Notes under the pieces: model-generated
The model's database searches: none
What the model was told of the DNA's origin: nothing
The model's input: the letters and a program-made list of their open reading frames with translations, nothing else
Position numbers and translations under genes: made by a program
Assembly (NCBI GenBank): GCA_964494325.1
Contig: CAZBTJ010000004.1
Location: 1-64,000 of the forward strand
Direction: 5' to 3'
DNA length: 64,000 nt
Source of the DNA: JAIPFM01 sp964494325
Lineage (GTDB): Bacteria > Planctomycetota > Phycisphaerae > Sedimentisphaerales > Anaerobacaceae
Part shown: positions 50,601-54,640 of the stretch, one piece after another
Layout of the letters: every line of letters starts with the position of its first letter
Position numbering within the stretch: the first letter of the stretch is position 1

Positions 50601-51337
50601 AGACTGGAATAGAAAGACAAAACCGAAGTGATCTGCGAAATCCCATTCTGGTTGTGATCCAAGACATTCACCACCACGCCGGAGGGACATGCGTTTTCAA
50701 GCTGAAAATCAAGAAAAAAAGAAGAATCGATGAAGATAATTTCCTGTGGGGCAATTATCTGGTTGTTGGTCGGAGGACCGCGGTTTTGGATGGAATCCAA
50801 AACCGAAGTGTGAGGTGTGAAGTGTGAGGTGTGAAACTCTAAGTCCTCCGAGGCATCGGCCTGGGAGGGTATATTTTGATTTTGTTGAATGGCAATAAGC
50901 TGTGAAGTGGTGACCATTTGCGACACAGATAAACCTGTCTTGTTGCTTGTTGCTTGTTGCTTGTTGCTTGTTGCTTGTTGCTTGTTGTTGGTGCTTTCAG
51001 CTTCGAGGTTCTTATCTTCTTCGCTTCCTACCTTCTTACTTTCAAGGTTACCTTCTTCACTTCCAACCTTCTTACCTTCTAATCCACCCTCTGATCCCTC
51101 CGCTTCGCTGAACGCTGAAAGCTGGTTACAGAGAGCTTGATCGGTCTCCAGATCCACCACGATCGCAGCTTCAAAAAGTGTTTCCATCAAGGGAGATTCG
51201 GGGGGCATGAGTGCATCTGCACTAAGGAGAACACGGGGTTCGAGTTGTTCAAAACATGGGACGTGAGCTTCAGGGGAACCTGAGGGAAAAATCCTCTTGC
51301 CCCCCCGTCTCTTCGTCACCCAGTCAAACAATCCCAT
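32636..51337 (-). CDS. Giant LEPR-DUF4347-RHS surface protein (~6,233 aa)
   Basis: One uninterrupted gene. AAGGAGAAGGG selects ATG 51337 over 51367. Residues 32-40 are LEPRVLLSA (planctomycete LEPR-x-LL motif); a repeat-rich linker follows. About 192-366 is DUF4347 ('HIISHGAWGKV', 'DIFLYGCSVG'). Then Calx-beta (486-606, 972-1085), Ig-like 'LTGTVDDP' domains, an SdrD-like B domain with DUF11-type domain (1090-1345), cadherin-like (1350-1440), four PKD domains (1530-1890), a choice-of-anchor D domain (about 1980-2105) and many putative-Ig domains (about 2570-4650), broken by two inserted modules and a duplicated beta-propeller/SdrD module (3228-3980). From about 4830 come more than twenty YD repeats, the RHS core ('LIYLRARYYN'), DPSGE near 6064 and a ~170-residue Cys-rich tip with an EF-hand-like 'GDEDGRITKRDFDG'. 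Probably an adhesin or polymorphic toxin on the cell surface (inference). Confidence 0.9.
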   Translation of the reverse strand: MGLFDWVTKRRGGKRIFPSGSPEAHVPCFEQLEPRVLLSADALMPPESPLMETLFEAAIVVDLETDQALCNQLSAFSEAEGSEGGLEGKKVGSEEGNLESKKVGSEEDKNLEAESTNNKQQATSNKQQATSNKTGLSVSQMVTTSQLIAIQQNQNIPSQADASEDLEFHTSHFTPHTSVLDSIQNRGPPTNNQIIAPQEIIFIDSSFFLDFQLENACPSGVVVNVLDHNQNGISQITSVLSFYSSLNAIHIISHGAWGKVFLGADVLDSSSLETNADSIAAWGNSLTTEGDIFLYGCSVGQGPFGDAFVQEIAAITGADVAASINPTGNVEYGGDWVLEASTGPIKGSDIEVQELIGNYNRILSDIVINEIHYDPEATIAGDVDVIVSNVAPSLDSLNITHVDENGTVHLTGSYSDAGTLDTHELIIDWDDGSLQTVAVAGWSFDVIHQYMAADQSTRFTIGVVLTDDDFGRDVAGMATGYNSEDVHSVPVVTVSDIFVDEGSSGDFIQKASFEIILSEPSRDLVTVSYESLDLSAIQRVDHWATSRGTLYFGLGVTRVVLTMNIQEDLLPELNETFALHLTGAVNAVLGREQALCTILDDDAIVAFPVISGITHNTATQDGLTFDNTLLIHGTAIGSDRVDVFVNNGSIGRAMVNPDGSWTVDYSAVVLSDGSYTLTAQAIDASGQRSIVSDIYTVTIDTQSPEVTIKPILTFDTTPPLSGTVNDPFATVVVTVNGMDYTAINQGNGTWYLSDDIVSALTVGQVYNVIVSATDLAGNIGTDTTTLDLSINMTITVDALHTNDSTPALTGQVCDPDALVTVIVNGQTYAAVNLQDGTWHLHNNTVVSLLEGVYDVQVTAANPVAVLTSSDATTHELVIDLTAPIVTVEPLLRSNTQPRLIGTINDPTATIVVILDGRAYTAYNLGNGQWQLAQGAVDPVLLEGQSTLLVRATDPQGNSTTIEYSNAVTINQSDLLITVDDVIVTEGDDGRVYANFMVHLSQTSDQTVKVSYEFSDGTAVSPGDYYSFTGTLWFNSGMTDVRLPVNVFGDTFSEINEQFAVKLTSSNLGQIVDDTGVCTILDDDIQGPMPVEPFTGGVGQINIVVHDSAIGDFIWHDLYHGPDHLVDGVQDAGEPGIEGVAVNLLNAAGDQMASATTDATGFYQFTDLGAGTYIVEVSPDNFLPGGALEGWYATFKEQGSNNATDSDSSRTTYQSDPVTLSSGQHKTDIDFGFSTAIIDLTKTGPETGQVGQTITYHFRVENLGDVVQHGGAQVYDAMINSYSDHEIWDGILQPGQVVEFDRAYSITADDTGELVNTALAVGHPLCPDGVSVANVYDTDTWAVVVDVIANNAPVAQDDTETTDAGTAVTIDVLANDTDADGDLLKVVDAVNGDHGTVTNNGSDVTYIPNQGFSGNDRFSYTISDGKGGTDTAVVTIAVNPIDEIPVVTVDILLTNDPTPELTGTVDDPVAIISVTVDGDIYAAVNNGNGTWTLADDTISPALADEIYDIKVRAADAAGNEGADGTTHELTIDTTPVLSVGPDQTAHEGQWVDLQASFVDTHPTDTHTATIDWGDGTPPSAGTVVETNGFGAITASHNYVDNGIYTVTITITDSQGKVAQDTLTVTVLNVAPTVDAGPDQTVNEGDSVSFVGSFTDPGVVDTHTFEWDFGDGMRAGTLTPNHAYTGDGTYTITLTVIDDEGGAGSDILTVVVTDHGPTAGFTWTPEPQNEGSAVSFIDASTSYPDAIVSWNWNFGGLDTSHDQNPRVTFMDNGNYAVSLTVTDEDGSTDTISHAVTASDLGPAALLTGDTVLMPNQSGSYIASGSTSFPDAIVGYEWDWDYDGTTFNPSGDTGMNQSYAWTTEGSYTVALRVTDDDGSTDAATLAVTINELLGFIIVEKQTDPDGSTQSFEFSSSYGPNFSLSDDEAYNSGPLTPGIYSVSEVNLPVGWDLASATCDDGSDPSAIDLDPGETVTVVFLNGLLPMPEIDVQGNGMLIADGDTTPSTHDDSDFGTTAVGDPWVHTFIISNSGSGPLDLTNSPAVSISGSHGSDFSVTVQPATSIAASGQTTFQISFNPTAAGQRSAVVTIGNNDSDENPYTFGIAGTGIIPDTEPPVVTVVPQVTNDSTPALTGTVDDTNAEITITVAGNTYAAVNNGNGTWTLADDTINPALADGTYDVAVTATDSASNVGVDGTTDELTIDTISPAVAFNLAEAFDSEPVGDSVTTFEVVSLEGSTEPNSPISLYYTSDLTSAIATSVSDGAGSFIFANVDLALGDNFFTVIALDQAGNQGQAERTIVRFEITPQIVLVEGTSFEVTHEHPFTVPSEPAHLSFTYDLDFDTSDDFVKDAFEVALLDTDGNTLVHVISNHRDVAFNITEGLAAQLGANTQQTDQTVQIDLTHIPAGTEAMLVFRLVNNDSDTTSTVTLSDIVVESGSLSTPLGFSHASAAFTTAANAIDFNHLVDVTGAIRPLYGTTSYHNSNSLLYADMGLQNVSRFVVDGPVIAVIDHLSDPSIQFLNADGFTAAGLPYIDMSPYLNNGSLEPGASTAGSHTLEFLNPNGDQFSYDLILLGYLNNAPVFTSEPNTEALPDKPYAYTAQATDANDDELTYSLIMSPDNMAINATTGQVTWTPAAGDTDLGTYDILIQVDDGRGGSAQQHYTLNVIDPPPNRPPVFTSIPVTEAIIAERFSINFDNIEGMINTPGTPVPESNRLSDQLQLSTGVVFSSENTEYIAVVDLRTTIQTTTSMPNVIGGVTSEGNLSYGTPILVSFFIPEDRTVKAITNYVAISGDLVPNPGSTVTMEAFDINGRLLAVETSTETAENNIELSISTAGIHKVRISQNSSAGHPFDGTIGIDDLRTGELFVPQALYQYDADAVDPDQDTLTYSLTQSPADMQINPSTGEILWAPSVNDIGSHFVSILVSDGAGGTATQAYTLTVLGDPDNHAPIILSYPIENAVVGEDYIYDVQAVDPDADPVIYSLTQKPDGMTIDPHTGLIQWSPSPDILTDNQITFFDNNFNVEDWEEQTVLIGGGGTSTVTRENQGNNYWISVYLKTNLPLNEADTPSVYQFLWNNAAIYDPGVSGAISSIDYSELNRGHSSYGSISSAITLRQNGHIYIINTNEAQNGNWTEWTLSDLMETDFHLLLANDPANTGVSLNPDFSASGSPIQFGLLCSISGTMSEYSHFIQDKDTDDWQVTITPEADESVEVMVQDDRGGQDIQSFTIKMTHFGALQGHVFNDLDLDGVWDRGADLVSYNWGYGRTTRYNGHTGSLIDVIQESRGGNPFVGEDGYLYLVEARRTAAARICRYDPHTGELIEKLAFFDDRGTAFSKIIQGPDGDFYGSSQPLDAIGKFDGTTGEYLGLFAQSSNMNNPVGMLFDSNGDLWTCNVASPYGVILKFNGQTGEYIGQLADLGHTFDMAWGSDGNAYVTDSGYVYRLNGNTGANMGRFTSRRAGYNWSGTIAVGPDGNIYVNGINQDQNGVIDEYNGLTGAFIQEFVLEDALSSPSFMVFTPDIPEAEREDTLAGWIVYMDHNRNGRRDDGERWTTTDEKGRYIFEGVAAGTYYIAQEAPEGWQHAKAITPTQEVTVGHEGTVYNVDFAVDVSGSSSVQGTVFNDLDQDGIWQHGADLISSDNSNFQILRYDGRAGSLIEALDISDAARPFIGQDGSIYAVENRNTTNARLCRFDPVTGELIEKLATFDDRPTTTRISKFIAGPDGNFYATSQSLDAVLHFDGTTGEYLGVFANGGPISNPVGILFDQNGDIWTANAGQPYGYILKYNGETGAYMGLLANLSRSFDMAWGPDGDAYVTNGNYASRLDGQTGAFLGHLNPSGYHNLNGSKLAWGPDGQLYIAGQDTTDGHGVIQEYDGITGEYIRDFITGDLTSAPHFMAFTWDIPAEQREDTLAGWVVYLDHNQNGYRDGTEPWTTTDANGRYVFEGLTAGTYRLALERQDGWLLTDPGTGIHEITIGDDEIVNGLDFGNTPGTYTVPNVAPEILTEPGTTALTHQLYLYDADAFDLNDDDLTFDLVVAPTGMAIDAQASAVVWIPRAHQLGTHNVILRVQDGNGGVDLQAWQILVESPNIPPVIVSTPNGQAIVDLPYQYQVQAQDPEEQMIMYGLSKAPDGLTIDANTGLITWTAQTIDLGIHEVIVSATDQRGAESLQAYDLVVVAVAPNDAPVITSSPRTRVRLGTTYPYQIQAWDPNGDPLTYGLLNGPANMSVDAQTGVVLWTPTNAQFGEHQTQVQVSDGRGGLAQQSFVIQVTNSNSNAAPIITSQAGDAAVVGQMYAYDMSADDADGDPLTWSLVAAPRGMSLNKELGTLRWSPTIDQLGENTVTVEVTDPLGATAQQTFSIRVRSSNLAPQIFSAANTQAFVDQPYTYAVRAHDVEGDSLSFALTEAPTGMAVNPETGLIAWTPTNVQVGSINVSVQVTDAYGGGDTQDYTVVVTSDAINQAPVITSTPRLFAKETTPYQYKVTATDPEGGVVEYYLLEAPTGMTIDRAAGQIDWAPTLDQMGTHTVKIAALDTQGAGGQQQYTLTVRANQAPTIISNPIPSVTEGLTYRYQVLVDDPDDTSVVYRLTTAPAGMSINELGQIQWETTHLDRGDHQVTVEVTDPYGASAQQSFTMTVAQDTLVPSLILLASSNLVNPGESLSFQVRVTDNVGLGPVVLLIDGQEHALTPNGNLYETEITFDTPGLSDVVARATDLSGNEGLSNIRQVRVFDPSDNMHPVVTIHSPENQAMITYLTDIVISVQDENLAYWKVEYAPANKVNIANLGADDPDYVLLAEGTEPVDQETVVTFDPTVLANDAYVLRVTAYDLNGAGWVEPLAFGVSGNAKLGNFAFTVTDMSVPLVGIPITINRTYDTLQANNQGDFGYGWSLGFADANIGETTPEGEEMQTGDRVYLTTPDGRRVGFTYEPTFRHSVSLIGYLGSTYIPAFKPDPGVYEKLTVKDGSYFRGGIFGRIIDALDGNWNPSNYVLTMQDGTKYDYIQGNGLKKITDRNDNVVRFTPDAITHSTGAQIDLIRDPQGRIVEIIDTSDSSVKYTYDSHGDLIGFTNQLDETMTYEYLVDPAHFLDALYDAEGTRVFKAEFDDDGRLSSGTDALGNVSQQDFDTAALMGTQTDVLGNVTELYYDDRGNVTREVDPLGGEKHYAYEDPNNPDKETAITDFNGNTTTYTYDAQGNTLSETDPLGNTTTSTYDSDGNILTETDALGYSTTNTYDTEGNLTSKTNALGYTSAWDYDDQGQLVTDTNPLGQVKTYYYDAYGNLSGHTDSLGNDLVFINDGNGNRLTDTRSVTTWAGTETSTVQHTYNAKNKPVQIIDAQGNIRRIEYNSQGKRSATIDPLGNRTEYLYDANGNLVTTIYPDGTQETSAYDAKNRRISSTDRAGRTTQYEYDANGNLIRAVYPDGAATETEYDPAGRVISRTDQLGNKYVYEYDAGGRQTAFICPLGCRIEYTHDNNGNKISETDALGNTTQFQYNALNQLVKTIYPDGTFTTVIYNDLGQKTAEIDQAGITTQFVYRDSLEITSTTPAQDLTVVIDALGGRTEYAYNEMGNRITQTDANGNTTSFDFNLFGLPTARQLPLGHVETMDYDALGNLISKTDFNANAITYEYDINNRLVQKSYPDGTWIRFTYTVIGKVASDTTSEGQITSYEYDVMDRLIQRTDPDGSTIAYTYDAKGNRTSVTTSAGSTAYTYNGANLLETVTDPDGGITVYSYNSVGNHIKVEYPNGTYTEYSYDSLNRPIEIVHRKSDGSLLASYTYTLGPAGNKTRVVENTGRTVDYTYDALYRLTQERIDDPVDGIATIDYTYDAVGNRLTKVETKPTQTITTTYTYDDNDRLITEIVTVTGTDPSVTTYTYTYDDNGNTLSKTDGTNVNTYSYDYENRLVSADIQLGDTPGQVVYTHNSQGIRISKTVSGITTRYLVDSNRPYAQVLVETTNGSTVSYVFGYDLISMKRPEGTSCYHYDGQMSTRLLTDNVQSITDTYEYDAFGNLLNRVGSTINGYLYAGEHYDASTNLIYLRARYYNLKNGRFLTGDSFEGLIWEPMTLHKYLYANVNPVMNSDPSGEIAFIGYALLLSTFLLTRHFPSGGECGSQGPNDDCKPILVYQGLILMVATYLNFNPLEACLEPPICTGGYNCIGRTINKCMNLWYQVDKKNWGGDEDGRITKRDFDGLYDKYRYPVILYGKGKSNPLHGATSYGTCASSKLGGFPQIRHRPKDIEGWKYGWIIGHY
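39400..41655 (-). repeat. Intragenic tandem duplication of propeller/SdrD module
   Basis: Two copies of about 1.1 kb each (41655-40540 and 40525-39400). Each encodes 'VFNDLDxDGxW', an NHL/SMP-30-like beta-propeller with units such as 'FDGTTGEYLG' and 'FDMAWGxDGxAYVT', and an SdrD-like B domain 'DTLAGWxVYxDHNxNGxRD' with 'TTTDxxGRYxFEG'. The copies are clearly homologous but have diverged in many residues, so the duplication is old. Confidence 0.85.
50930..51080 (-). repeat. Low-complexity coding repeats in giant gene
   Basis: Two adjacent repeat tracts are translated in the linker after LEPR: tandem 15-base copies encoding (Q-Q-A-T-S-N-K) units at 50940-50990 and GAAGGTAAGAAGGTTGGAAG-like units at 51000-51075 encoding G-K-K-V-G-S-E-E units. 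The second tract belongs to the same polypurine family seen in intergenic DNA at 19175 and 32120. Confidence 0.75.
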
Positions 51338-51387
51338 AGATCCCTTCTCCTTGGATAGCTCCCTCACATAACGGAACTACAGAGTTT

Positions 51388-51416
51388 AATGTAGGCAATA
51401 TAGGCAATCCCGTCAA
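51388..51416 (-). promoter_or_regulatory. Promoter of the giant surface-protein gene
   Basis: On the minus strand TTGACG (51416-51411), a 17-base spacer and TACATT (51393-51388). This predicts a start near 51381 and a leader of about 45 bases before the ATG at 51337. The region between 51417 and 51980 holds no convincing gene. Confidence 0.55.
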
Positions 51417-51980
51417 CTTTAAATATCCTGATAGCATACTTTTTTCTCCCAGCCTCAGAAAAATACGTAGATACCGAAGTACTTGTCATATGGCTCTCAG
51501 AAAATCCATCTGGCTGACGTCGAAGAAACAACACCTTTGGATAGACCAACATGGCATGTGTTTGGCTGATTCTTGTCAACCATAGCCTTGTGATTACCGG
51601 CCATAACCTTATGAGTTTGCGCATAAAAGACTATGTTTCAATGACAAACAGCGCAAAACACACCAAACCAAAACACGCAACAAACGGCCCAAAACGTATC
51701 TTGTTCTGTATGCCACTGACTGAAAACTGAGCGAACAGAGCCCATGCAAAAGTCCTGTTAGCTCTTTACCCAATCATTGATGATCGGTACAATGGCCAAA
51801 TCAACTTTTGTAATGATAAGTTACAGGTGTATTCAGGAACGAAAAGCATGAATTCCCGACTATTTGGCTGGAAATTTTTAGGGCCGGATTCGGACCAATC
51901 TTACCCTGGGAAGCAACATGCAACAGACCTGTGATCTGACAAAATCATTTTTCTCTGCGCAATATAAGGAATCAGAAGCC

Positions 51981-53348
51981 ATGAACAATCACATAAATCG
52001 ACGCAATTTCCTCCGTGCCTTGGGCGTATCGGGCATTACGGCAGGTGTGGGTGATATCCTGACCCAACCGGCTTTTGCACAAGCCATAGGAGAGTCTTCC
52101 GGCTTTAAGAGCTCAGTGATTGCAGAGAACAAGCATCAAGATCAAACGAGACATGCCCGATTGATAGATGGCCATGTTATACAGCCAGAACGTACCCTTC
52201 CCATACTAAGCCAAACGGAAGTACTAGTCGTGGGGGGCGGTCCGGCAGGTATTGTGGCAGCCCTTGCCGCTCGACGTGCAGGTTCAAGTGTCACACTGGT
52301 GGAACGTTACGGGCACTTTGGGGGATTATGGACTGGGGGACTGGTCCTGCTCATCATGGGACATATTGTGTCTGGCGGCCAACAAGTCTGTCAGGGGATC
52401 GGTGAGGAAATCATGAGGCGTTTGGATAAAATGGACGGTGCCATCATAAATCGTAAACCAGGCGCCAACCCAACGGTAGATGCCGAGGCCGTCAAGTATC
52501 TGATGGTCGAAATGATTGAAGAAGCCGGCATTGAGGTCTTCTTGCATTGCTCTGGTGTAGATACAATCATGGAGGGTCAAACCGCACGAGGCGCGGTCTT
52601 TGAGAGCAAATCGGGGCGTCAGGCTGTATTGGCCCAGGTTGTGGTTGATGCCACAGGCGATGGAGATCTGTTTGCTGCAGCAGGTGCCGAATTTGAACAT
52701 CGATCGCACAATGTAGGCCTGGTCTCCCGAATTGGAAATCTTGATAAGATAAACCTCACAAAGGCGGCACACTCACCCAAACCCAGACGCATGGGCTTGG
52801 GCACGCCAATAGTGGGTGTCAACTGGGTGAACCTTCGAGGTCCTGAAGTCGATGGTTTGGACATCGCCACACTCACACGCATGGAAATGGAACAGCGAAA
52901 AATCATCTGGAAAGAGATCCAGAAAACCCGAAAAACACCGGGCCATGACAAGGTCTACCTCCTGGAAACAGCACCTCAACTGGGCGTACGTATCACCCGT
53001 ATACTCCGTGGCGTCAATACCATTCGTCTGGCAGATTTAAAGGCAAATACGCGATTTGATGACGTAGTCGGTGTCGGGGGAGCAGCCAGTGGCGAACATC
53101 AGGCATGGCAGATCCCTTACGGCGCCCTTGTGCCAACCAAGATAAACAACGTCCTGGCAACTGGCCGGTGTGTCAGCATGGATATACGCATGGCAGATCT
53201 GGTACGCTTGATTCCCAACTGCTTTGTCACTGGCCATGCTGCAGGGGTTGCCGCAGCCGTGGCTGTACAGGATCGCTGTCTGGTACGAGATGCCGATGTC
53301 ACCAAGATCCAAAGAATACTAAGAATCCAAAAGGCTTATCTTGGCTAA
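51981..53348 (+). CDS. Tat-exported FAD-dependent oxidoreductase
   Basis: A flavoprotein of about 455 residues (FAD_oxidored family). The frame opens at 51918, but AAGGAATC precedes the ATG at 51981 and this start places the twin-arginine signal NRRNFLRALG at residues 6-15. The FAD-binding Rossmann fold shows 'VLVVGGGPAGIVAALAARRAG' split here to its GGGPAG core near residue 80, then 'GGLWTGGLVL', and late 'GRCVSMDIRMADLVR' and 'NCFVTGHAAGVAAA' typical of the family. Substrate unknown. The stop overlaps the start of the polyferredoxin gene by 8 bases, implying an electron-transfer pair across the membrane. Confidence 0.88.
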   Translation: MNNHINRRNFLRALGVSGITAGVGDILTQPAFAQAIGESSGFKSSVIAENKHQDQTRHARLIDGHVIQPERTLPILSQTEVLVVGGGPAGIVAALAARRAGSSVTLVERYGHFGGLWTGGLVLLIMGHIVSGGQQVCQGIGEEIMRRLDKMDGAIINRKPGANPTVDAEAVKYLMVEMIEEAGIEVFLHCSGVDTIMEGQTARGAVFESKSGRQAVLAQVVVDATGDGDLFAAAGAEFEHRSHNVGLVSRIGNLDKINLTKAAHSPKPRRMGLGTPIVGVNWVNLRGPEVDGLDIATLTRMEMEQRKIIWKEIQKTRKTPGHDKVYLLETAPQLGVRITRILRGVNTIRLADLKANTRFDDVVGVGGAASGEHQAWQIPYGALVPTKINNVLATGRCVSMDIRMADLVRLIPNCFVTGHAAGVAAAVAVQDRCLVRDADVTKIQRILRIQKAYLG

Positions 53349-54579
53349 TTCTCCGGAACAACACGGGAAAAGACCTCGATTTTCAGAGCTCGTGACACAT
53401 TCTAACTTGAGACTTGGCACTCGTGTTGTTTGCTTGGTGGGATCTATTTTTATCCTGACCAAAAGTTCGCCATGGATGATACTTATTCCAGGGGCCAGCC
53501 CGTTTGTCGCAGCCGTTTCACTGCTGGCCACATTCACACTAAAAATGGTGATGGGATTGGGATTGGCCATAGGAATTCTGGCTCTGTTTTCTCGCCGGTG
53601 GTTCTGTCAATGGATGTGCCCCGTGGGTCTATGTATGGACACTGCCACTTGGGTAGGCCGTCGTTTGGGACGTCGGCCGCGATCAGGTCGTGCTTGGGGC
53701 CAATGGCTTGTATTGCTGACTTTCGGCGGAGCCTTCTTTGGATTCCCCCTGTTCTTGTGGTTAGATCCCCTCTCGATACTGGCTGGCGCATTTCCACCCA
53801 AAGAACAGACGGGTTCTATTTCAGCCTGGGCCTCACCTCTGTTCTTTGCAGGTCTGGTTGTGTTCACTGCGTGGTGGCCACATATTTGGTGTATGCGAAC
53901 CTGCCCTTTGGGCGCATTTCAAGACCTGCTAAAAATGGCGGCGGCAGCTGGCCATTCAGGGGTCAGACGAATTAAACATATTACATTGGTCTCCCCGGGT
54001 GCCACCCGTTTTGGCACGGCCAGGCGAACCTTTCTCGGTTTGGCTGCTGGAACAGCCGGTGCGTCCATCTTCAAATTTTTCAAAATCACAAAAACTCATA
54101 GACTGCGCCCTCCTGGTGCCATACCAGATCCCACCTTTTCTGCATTATGCACCCGCTGCGGCAACTGCGCACGTGCCTGTCCAAGCCAGATCATTACGTA
54201 TGATCTGAAATCCAATGAGTGGACCAGCTTATTCACACCCACATTACAATTTGACCACGACTACTGCCGTGAAGACTGTGTCGCCTGCACCCAGGTTTGC
54301 CCCAGCGGAGCCCTGCAGCTTCTTTCTCTAAGCGACAAACCCCACACCAAATGCGGGGTGGCACAGGTGAACATGGACCTCTGCCTTTTGAGAGATGATA
54401 GAGAGTGTTCGGCGTGCCAGAGATGGTGTCCCTTTGACGCAGTTCATTATGTCTTCTCAAACGAACATTACACGCTGAATCCAGTCATTGACACCGAAAA
54501 ATGTACGGGGTGCGGGGCTTGCCAAACATACTGTCCCACTCAACCGAAAAAGGCTATTACAATACTTGTTCAAACATAA
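53341..54579 (+). CDS. NapH-NapG-like fused membrane polyferredoxin
   Basis: A protein of 412 residues starting with TTG inside the end of the flavoprotein gene, after AAAAGG. Residues 1-200 have four membrane helices and the NapH-type clusters 'CQWMCPVGLC' (Cys 89, 93, 98) and 'CMRTCPLGAF' (Cys 184, 188). Residues 226-240 read ARRTFLGLAAGTAGA, a twin-arginine-like motif as at the start of NapG. Residues 270-398 form a ferredoxin with four sets of Cys (270/273/276/280, 309/313/316/320, 348-363, 388/391/394/398). This looks like NapH fused to NapG, a quinol-oxidising conduit (known for nitrate reductases). Here it probably feeds or drains the exported flavoprotein (inference). Confidence 0.85.
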   Translation: MANSPEQHGKRPRFSELVTHSNLRLGTRVVCLVGSIFILTKSSPWMILIPGASPFVAAVSLLATFTLKMVMGLGLAIGILALFSRRWFCQWMCPVGLCMDTATWVGRRLGRRPRSGRAWGQWLVLLTFGGAFFGFPLFLWLDPLSILAGAFPPKEQTGSISAWASPLFFAGLVVFTAWWPHIWCMRTCPLGAFQDLLKMAAAAGHSGVRRIKHITLVSPGATRFGTARRTFLGLAAGTAGASIFKFFKITKTHRLRPPGAIPDPTFSALCTRCGNCARACPSQIITYDLKSNEWTSLFTPTLQFDHDYCREDCVACTQVCPSGALQLLSLSDKPHTKCGVAQVNMDLCLLRDDRECSACQRWCPFDAVHYVFSNEHYTLNPVIDTEKCTGCGACQTYCPTQPKKAITILVQT

Positions 54580-54640
54580 TTCTTGCAGTATGCTCAATGC
54601 ATGATACGCAAACAACAAGAAATCTTGGAGGATATGTACG

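Noticed and set aside
51364..51624. 86-codon minus-strand frame upstream of the giant gene
   Set aside because: It contains the promoter of the giant gene, overlaps its start and shows no recognisable protein.
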